18,834 nt of DNA. It comes from Candidatus Rokubacteria bacterium RIFCSPLOWO2_02_FULL_72_37. Its GTDB lineage: Bacteria; Methylomirabilota; Methylomirabilia; Rokubacteriales; CSP1-6. The stretch is taken from the NCBI GenBank assembly GCA_001790315.1, contig MGCE01000093.1:7018-25851 (forward strand), given 5' to 3'. Both the position numbers and the translations under genes were made by a program. A model generated the notes under the pieces. It had not been told where the DNA came from, did not search any database, and was given only the letters and a program-made list of their open reading frames with translations. This document shows positions 14,510 through 18,834 of this stretch, piece by piece (within the stretch, counting starts at the first letter, position 1; the number at the start of each line of letters is the position of its first letter).

Positions 14510-14970
14510 TGCGCCCCTCGCTGCGCGCGGCGCTGCGCCTCGACGACCCGCCGTGGCGGACCGCGCTCGCGCTGGCGCTCGGCGTCTTCATCAGCTGCAC
14601 GCCGCTCTACGGCCTGCAGACCGTGCTCTCGCTGGCGGCGGCGACCGCGCTCCGGCTGAACAAGGCGGCGACGGTGGCCGGCTGCTGGCTCAACCTGCCG
14701 TGGTTCGCGCCGATCGTCTACGGGCTCGCGCTGTGGATCGGGGGCGCGCTGGTGCCGGGCGACCAGGGCCGAGCGGCGCTCGAGATGGCCGCCCTCCTCG
14801 CCGACTCCCGGCGCGTGTCGTGGTCCGAGACCATCGCGCTGATCCGCGCGGTCTCCGGCGCGCTCGTCGTGGGCACCCTCGTCGTCGGCGCGTGCGCGGC
14901 GGTGGCCACGTACGTCGTCGCGCTCGGGCTGATCCGCCGTCGCCGCGGCCGGAGTATGATGAGCTCATGA
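14509..14970 (+). CDS. DUF2062 membrane protein
   Basis: A small membrane protein of 153 residues starting at ATG 14509, overlapping the previous stop (TGATG). The DUF2062 hallmark is ALGVFISCTPLYGLQTVLSL, followed by LRLNKAATVAGCWLNLPWF and PIVYGLALWIGGALVPG. Three to four transmembrane helices are evident, with an arginine-rich tail. The function of DUF2062 is not established. It occurs alone or fused to GT2 domains in cell-envelope loci. Lying between the initiating transferase and GalU genes, with overlaps at both ends, it probably serves the same lipid-linked glycan pathway. A role in lipid carrier handling or transferase anchoring would be a guess. Its last codons overlap the next gene's ATG. 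Confidence 0.88.
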   Translation: MRPSLRAALRLDDPPWRTALALALGVFISCTPLYGLQTVLSLAAATALRLNKAATVAGCWLNLPWFAPIVYGLALWIGGALVPGDQGRAALEMAALLADSRRVSWSETIALIRAVSGALVVGTLVVGACAAVATYVVALGLIRRRRGRSMMSS

Positions 14971-15833
14971 CGGTTCGCAAGGCGGTGTTCCCGGCCGCGG
15001 GGCTCGGGACCAGGTTCCTGCCCGCGACGAAGGCGCAACCCAAGGAAATGCTGCCGCTCGTCGACAAGCCGATGATCCAGTACGTCGTCGAGGAGGCGGT
15101 CGCATCGGGCCTCAGCGAGATCATCATCGTCACGGGGCGCGGCAAGCGCGCCATCGAGGACCATTTCGACGGCTCGTTCGAGCTCGAGTACTACCTGAAC
15201 GACCGCGGCAAGATGGACGAGCTCGCCCAGGTCAAGACGATCGCGGAGCTGGCCTCGGTCTCCTACGTCCGGCAGAAGGAGCCGCTCGGGCTCGGCCACG
15301 CGATCCTCTGCGCGCGCCCCCTGGTGGGGGAGGAGCCCTTCGCGGTCTTCCTCGGCGACGACATCATCGGCAACGCACCCACGCCGTGCATGCGCCAGCT
15401 CCTCGACGTGTTCGAGCGCCACGGCGGGCCCGTGCTCGCCGTGGAGCGGGTTCCGCGCGAGCGGCTCGGACAGTACGGGGTCGTGGCCAATCGTCCGCTC
15501 GGAGGTGGCGTCCACGAGGTGCTCGACCTGGTCGAGAAGCCGCGCCCGCAGGACGCGCCCTCCGACCTCGCGATCATCGGCCGCTACGTGCTCACGCCCG
15601 ACGTCTTCGAGTGCCTCGCGCGGACCGCGGCGGACGGACGCGGCGAGATCCAGCTCACGGACGCGCTCCGCAGCCTGCGGGCGCGGCGCCCGATGTACGC
15701 GTTCGAGTTCGTCGGCCGCCGGTACGACACGGGCGACAAGATCGGGTTCCTCAAGGCGACGGTCGAGTTCGCCCTCGCGCGTCCCGACCTCGCCGACGAG
15801 TTCCGCGCCTACCTCCGCTCGCTGCGGCTGTAA
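14967..15833 (+). CDS. galU: UTP--glucose-1-phosphate uridylyltransferase
   Basis: A protein of 288 residues starting at ATG 14967 (ATGA overlap with the DUF2062 gene). The nucleotide-binding loop FPAAGLGTRFLPATKAQPKE is at residues 8-27, followed by MLPLVDKPMIQYVVEEA. QKEPLGLGHAILCA, VFLGDDII, VEKPRPQDAPSDLAIIGRYV and RRYDTGDKIGFLKA are all GalU signatures, and the length is normal. It makes UDP-glucose from UTP and glucose-1-phosphate in the cytoplasm, the donor for glucosyl transfer and the precursor of UDP-galactose and UDP-glucuronate. Its place in the locus suggests dedicated donor supply for the glycan. It could also be the only GalU in the cell. UDP-glucuronate made from its product would suit the AsnB-type amidotransferase. 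Confidence 0.96.
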   Translation: MTVRKAVFPAAGLGTRFLPATKAQPKEMLPLVDKPMIQYVVEEAVASGLSEIIIVTGRGKRAIEDHFDGSFELEYYLNDRGKMDELAQVKTIAELASVSYVRQKEPLGLGHAILCARPLVGEEPFAVFLGDDIIGNAPTPCMRQLLDVFERHGGPVLAVERVPRERLGQYGVVANRPLGGGVHEVLDLVEKPRPQDAPSDLAIIGRYVLTPDVFECLARTAADGRGEIQLTDALRSLRARRPMYAFEFVGRRYDTGDKIGFLKATVEFALARPDLADEFRAYLRSLRL

Positions 15834-15838
15834 GCCTC

Positions 15839-17545
15839 GTGCGCGCGGCCGCGCGGCTCCGGCGCCTCCGGCTCGCCTGCTGGCTTTCCGCGGGCGCGCT
15901 CGGGGCGCTGCAGGCCTTCGCGTACCGCGACGACATGAATCCCGACGGCGTCTCGTACCTCGACCTCGCCGACGCCTGGCGCCGCGGTGACTGGGCCCAG
16001 GCGGTCAGTCTCTACTGGTCGCCGCTCTACTCGTGGCTCCTCGGCGGCGCGCTGGCGCTCCTCCGGCCTCCGGCGCGCGCCGAGTTCCCGGTCGTGCACC
16101 TCGTGAATCTGCTCCTCTACGTCGCGGCGCTCGGCAGCCTCGAGTTCTTCGTCCGGAGCTCGGCGCCGCGGCCCGCGGGGGGCGCGGAGGCCGCTCCGCC
16201 CGAGGCGGTGCGCGTGGCCTGGGGCTACGCGCTCTTCGCCGTCGCCGCGCTCGAGCTCGTCGGGCTGCGCCTCGCGACCCCCGACCTGATCGTGCTCGCC
16301 GTCCTCCTGATGACCGCGGGCCTGCTCTGCCGGCTCGCGGACGCGCGCGGCGGCGGTGGCGCGGCCGTTGCGCTCGGGGCGCTGCTCGGGCTCGGCTACC
16401 TCGCGAAGGCCGTGCTGCTGCCGGTGGCGCTCCTGGCGCTCGCGCTCGTCGCCGTCGCCGCGGGCCGGGCCCGGCCCGTGTGGCCGCGCGTCGCGCTCGC
16501 CCTGACGGCGTTCGCGCTCGTCGCGGTGCCGTGGATCGCCGCGATGTCGTCGATGGCGGGACGACCGACGCTCGGCGAGAACGCCCGGCTCAACTACCTC
16601 TGGCTCGTCACCCGCGAGTACCAGGCGCCGCTCCTCGCGTACCCGGGCGCGCGCCCGGCCGCGTGGCGGCTCGAGCACCCGCCGCGCCCGCTGCTCGGCG
16701 CGCCGGCGACGTTCGAGCTTGCGGGGGCGAGCGGCGGGACCCTGCCGATCTGGTACGACCCCGCCGCCTGGCACCGGGGCGCGCCGGTGCGGTTCGATCC
16801 CATGGCCCAGATCCGCGCCGTCGCGCGGAACGTCCGGGCCGGCGGACGTCTGGGCCTCCGGCTCCTGCCGCTCCTGGTCGGCGCGGCCGTGCTCCTCGCC
16901 CTGCTCGGGGTGCGCCGCGAGCGTGCCTGGCTCCGACGCGAGGGTGTGCTCCTGACGCTCGGCGTCGCGCCTCTGGCCGGGTACGCGCTCATCCACGTCG
17001 AGGGGCGCTACGTCGCGGGACCCATCGTGGTGCTCGGCGTGGCGCTGCTCGGCCTGCTCCGGCCGGCCGGGGCCGAAGGCCGGCGCCTGATCGGCGCGGT
17101 GTGCGCCTGCGTCATCCCGCTCCAGCTCGTGCCGCTGGCCGTCGACACCGCGTACCACGCGGCGTGGGTGGCGCGGCGGCCGGCCGGAGAGCGGGCGGCG
17201 GCGGCGGAGCCCTGGCGCGCCGCCGAGGGCCTCGCCGCCCTGGGCGTGCGGCCCGGGGACCCCGTCGCCGCCGCCGGGGACTACTTCCAGGCCGGCTGGG
17301 CTCGCCTCGCGCGCGTGCGGATCGTCGCGGTGGTGGATCGCCACGAGCCCCTCGACTGCCTCCTGACCGAGGCGTGTCGCGCCCGCGTCGTGGAAGCGCT
17401 CCAGCCCACCGGCGCGCGCGCGCTGGTCGTCGCCGGCCTGCCTCACGCGGTCGCCGCCGCGCAGGGCTGGGTACGGCTCGGCGATAGCGAGCACTGGGCC
17501 TGGCGCCTGCAGGAGGAGCGGGGGCGAGGACGCCCGTCGCGTTGA
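15839..17545 (+). CDS. GT39-like (GT-C fold) multi-span membrane glycosyltransferase
   Basis: A protein of 568 residues starting at GTG 15839, five bases after the galU stop; no Shine-Dalgarno sequence is visible. About eleven hydrophobic helices alternate with short loops. The first outer loop carries YRDDMNPDGVSYLDLADAW (29-47), with acidic residues Asp31, Asp32, Asp36 and Asp42. That is the place of the catalytic aspartate in GT-C enzymes such as ArnT and PMT. SLYWSPLYSWLLGGALALL follows, a pattern seen in GT39-annotated proteins. A soluble C-terminal region lies at about 440-568. Such proteins transfer sugars from polyprenyl-phosphate carriers on the outer face of the inner membrane. A Wzy-like polymerase role cannot be excluded. 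Its stop codon lies within the -35 box of the next gene. Confidence 0.7.
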   Translation: MRAAARLRRLRLACWLSAGALGALQAFAYRDDMNPDGVSYLDLADAWRRGDWAQAVSLYWSPLYSWLLGGALALLRPPARAEFPVVHLVNLLLYVAALGSLEFFVRSSAPRPAGGAEAAPPEAVRVAWGYALFAVAALELVGLRLATPDLIVLAVLLMTAGLLCRLADARGGGGAAVALGALLGLGYLAKAVLLPVALLALALVAVAAGRARPVWPRVALALTAFALVAVPWIAAMSSMAGRPTLGENARLNYLWLVTREYQAPLLAYPGARPAAWRLEHPPRPLLGAPATFELAGASGGTLPIWYDPAAWHRGAPVRFDPMAQIRAVARNVRAGGRLGLRLLPLLVGAAVLLALLGVRRERAWLRREGVLLTLGVAPLAGYALIHVEGRYVAGPIVVLGVALLGLLRPAGAEGRRLIGAVCACVIPLQLVPLAVDTAYHAAWVARRPAGERAAAAEPWRAAEGLAALGVRPGDPVAAAGDYFQAGWARLARVRIVAVVDRHEPLDCLLTEACRARVVEALQPTGARALVVAGLPHAVAAAQGWVRLGDSEHWAWRLQEERGRGRPSR

Positions 17546-17570
17546 CTTGCCCGGGCGGTTCTGCCAGAAT
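17542..17570 (+). promoter_or_regulatory. Sigma70-like promoter of the nicotinate phosphoribosyltransferase gene
   Basis: TTGACT (17542-17547, 5 of 6 matches to TTGACA) is followed after exactly 17 bases by CAGAAT (17565-17570, 4 of 6 matches to TATAAT). The -35 box includes the stop codon of the preceding membrane-protein gene. Transcription would begin near 17577 and leave a leader of about 33 bases before ATG 17610. This is the clearest promoter in the window. Confidence 0.65.
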
Positions 17571-17578
17571 TTCTGGCA
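17562..17578 (+). promoter_or_regulatory. Perfect palindromic operator candidate over the -10 box
   Basis: TGCCAGAA-T-TTCTGGCA is a perfect inverted repeat with 8-base arms (17562-17569 and 17571-17578) and one central base. It covers the whole -10 box and the expected transcription start. A third half-site, TTCTG (17559-17563), makes a second, smaller palindrome (TTCTG-C-CAGAA) with the left arm. The position is that of a repressor site. The regulator is unknown; control by NAD status would suit the gene. No T-run follows, so a terminator is unlikely. Confidence 0.6.
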
Positions 17579-17609
17579 CTTCGTGCCGGCCCTACCGGTC
17601 CGAAACGCC

Positions 17610-18821
17610 ATGGCGAGCACCCCCAAGCGTCCTTTTCACAGCGCTTCCGACGCCGAAATCAAGAGCGGCGAGGTCTCGGACGTCTATTTCGCCCGCACCG
17701 TCCAGATCCTGACGCATCTCGGCGACCGCAAGCGCGTGCAGGCCGAGGTCTACCTCAAGAACCTGCCCGACGACTGGCAGTGGGGCATCCTGGCCGGCCT
17801 GGAGGAGGTCGCCGGGCTGCTCGAGGGGGTCCCCGTCGACGTGCGGGCGATGGACGAGGGGACGCTCTTCGAGCCGTACCAGCCCGTGTTGCGCCTCGAG
17901 GGCACGTACGTGGAATGGGCGCGGTACGAGACGGCGCTCCTCGGCCTGCTCTGCCAGGCGTCCGGGATCGCGACCAAAGCGGCCCGCTGCAAGAAGGCCG
18001 CGGGGGAGCGTCAGGTCATCTCCTTCGGGGCGCGCCGCATGCATCCGTCGCTCGCGCCGATGATCGAGCGCAACGCCTTCATCGGGGGCTGCGACGGGGT
18101 CGCGGTGACGAAGTCCGCCGAGCTGATCGACGCCGATCCGATGGGCACGATCCCGCATTCGCTCGTGCTGATGGTCGGCGACACGGTCGCCGCCCTGCGC
18201 GCCTTCCACGAGGTCGTGGACACGAAAGTCCGGCGGGTCGCGCTGATCGACACGCTCCAGGACGAGAAGTTCGAGGCGATCCGCGTCGCCGAGGCGCTGG
18301 GCCGGGACCTCTACGCCGTGCGCCTGGACACGCCGTCGTCCCGGCGCGGGGACTTCTACCGGATCCTCGAAGAGGTCCGCTGGGAGCTCGACCTGCGCGG
18401 CTTCACCCACGTGAAGATCCTCGCCTCGGGCGGCGTGGACGAGTACGAGATCCAGGCCCTCAACGCGCTCGCGGACGGCTACGGGGTCGGGACCGCGATC
18501 GCCAACGCGCCGGTGCTGAACTTCTCGCTCGACATCACGGAGATCGAGGGCCGGCCGGTGGCCAAGCGGGGCAAGTGGTCGGGCGCCAAGGACGTCTGGC
18601 GCAAGCGCGGCGCGCCGCGGGAGACCGTGGTTCTGCCGGCGGGCACGCGGCCTCCCGCCGATGGCGGCGCGTGGGAGCCGCTCCTCCGGCCCCTGGTGGC
18701 CGGTGGAAGGGTCGCGCGCGACCTGCCGCCGCCGCGCACCCTGCGCGAGTTCGTCATCGACCAGCTCGCGCACGTGCCGCTCGAGACCCTGCGCCGGCGG
18801 GGGCTGCGCAGCGATTTCTAA
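17610..18821 (+). CDS. pncB: Nicotinate phosphoribosyltransferase
   Basis: A protein of 403 residues starting at ATG 17610. The frame is open further upstream through the promoter, so upstream starts (GTG 17583, TTG 17547) are less likely; no strong Shine-Dalgarno sequence decides it. Family features are the start RPFHSASDAEIKSGEVSDVY, SFGARRMHPSLAPM with the phosphorylatable His145, FIGGCDGVAVTKSAEL, the phosphate-binding ASGGVDE (272-278), and GVGTAIANAP. It makes nicotinate mononucleotide from nicotinate and PRPP, the Preiss-Handler step of NAD salvage, in the cytoplasm. It resembles the short archaeal-type enzymes (such as T. acidophilum) more than E. coli PncB. Its codon use is slightly less GC-biased at the start. 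It has its own promoter and is not part of the glycan pathway. Confidence 0.94.
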   Translation: MASTPKRPFHSASDAEIKSGEVSDVYFARTVQILTHLGDRKRVQAEVYLKNLPDDWQWGILAGLEEVAGLLEGVPVDVRAMDEGTLFEPYQPVLRLEGTYVEWARYETALLGLLCQASGIATKAARCKKAAGERQVISFGARRMHPSLAPMIERNAFIGGCDGVAVTKSAELIDADPMGTIPHSLVLMVGDTVAALRAFHEVVDTKVRRVALIDTLQDEKFEAIRVAEALGRDLYAVRLDTPSSRRGDFYRILEEVRWELDLRGFTHVKILASGGVDEYEIQALNALADGYGVGTAIANAPVLNFSLDITEIEGRPVAKRGKWSGAKDVWRKRGAPRETVVLPAGTRPPADGGAWEPLLRPLVAGGRVARDLPPPRTLREFVIDQLAHVPLETLRRRGLRSDF

Positions 18822-18834
18822 CCGACGTATGGGC

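Noticed and set aside
14955..14960. TATGAT, a 5 of 6 match to a -10 box, seven bases before the galU ATG
   Set aside because: There is no -35 match at 16-18 bases upstream, and the bases encode the C-terminus of the DUF2062 protein. It would imply a leaderless galU transcript, which nothing else supports.
17562..17578. The same inverted repeat read as an intrinsic terminator of the glycan operon
   Set aside because: No T-run follows, the hairpin loop would be only three bases, and the repeat coincides with a well-spaced -10 box.
17547..17609. Upstream starts for the nicotinate phosphoribosyltransferase (TTG 17547, GTG 17583)
   Set aside because: TTG 17547 lies inside the promoter, and GTG 17583 would leave only about six bases of leader. 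The residues before Met at 17610 do not look like the family's N-terminus.

Overview
The window is 18.8 kb of very GC-rich DNA (about 70% or more by eye, not computed). Every gene I can support lies on the plus strand. Codons end almost always in G or C, many genes start with GTG, and reading frames overlap by 1-4 bases at most junctions. This fits a free-living, high-GC bacterium such as a soil or sediment lineage of the Methylomirabilota/Rokubacteria, Myxococcota or Desulfobacterota type. That placement is an inference from style and gene families only; no rRNA or marker gene is present.

Positions 2-17545 are one surface-polysaccharide biosynthesis locus: seventeen consecutive genes, the first cut off by the window edge. 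In order they are: a GT4 glycosyltransferase (3' end only), a GT2-like transferase, a SAM methyltransferase, a GT4, a second methyltransferase with an N-terminal zinc knuckle, a GT4, an AsnB-type glutamine amidotransferase, two GT4s, a membrane-anchored PHP/CehA-McbA-like protein with an inserted transmembrane hairpin, a WbqC-family protein, a PIG-L (LmbE) deacetylase, a DegT/DnrJ/EryC1 PLP aminotransferase, a WecA/MraY-type undecaprenyl-phosphate sugar-1-phosphate transferase, a DUF2062 membrane protein, GalU, and a GT39-like multi-span membrane protein. The longest gap between them is 16 bases, so they very probably form one or a few transcripts with coupled translation. No stretch over 300 bases lacks a gene.

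The likely logic is as follows. GalU supplies UDP-glucose. The WecA-like enzyme loads the first sugar phosphate onto undecaprenyl phosphate. The GT4 and GT2 enzymes extend the chain. DegT, PIG-L and WbqC make or modify an amino sugar. The methyltransferases and AsnB decorate sugars (methylation, possibly uronic-acid amidation). The PHP-like and GT39-like proteins act at or outside the membrane. No flippase, polymerase, ABC exporter or exosortase is visible, so export genes must lie outside the window.

Positions 17546-17609 form the only real regulatory gap. It holds a clear sigma70-like promoter (TTGACT, 17 bp, CAGAAT) whose -10 box is embedded in a perfect 8+1+8 palindrome. This drives a nicotinate phosphoribosyltransferase gene (NAD salvage), which is a separate transcription unit.

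The points most worth a second look are the palindromic operator before the nicotinate phosphoribosyltransferase gene, the split PHP-like membrane protein with altered metal-site residues, an AT-rich rare-codon island plus mini-ORF before the PIG-L gene, and the contiguous WbqC/PIG-L/DegT module. I found no mobile element, CRISPR array, tRNA, rRNA or phage gene.
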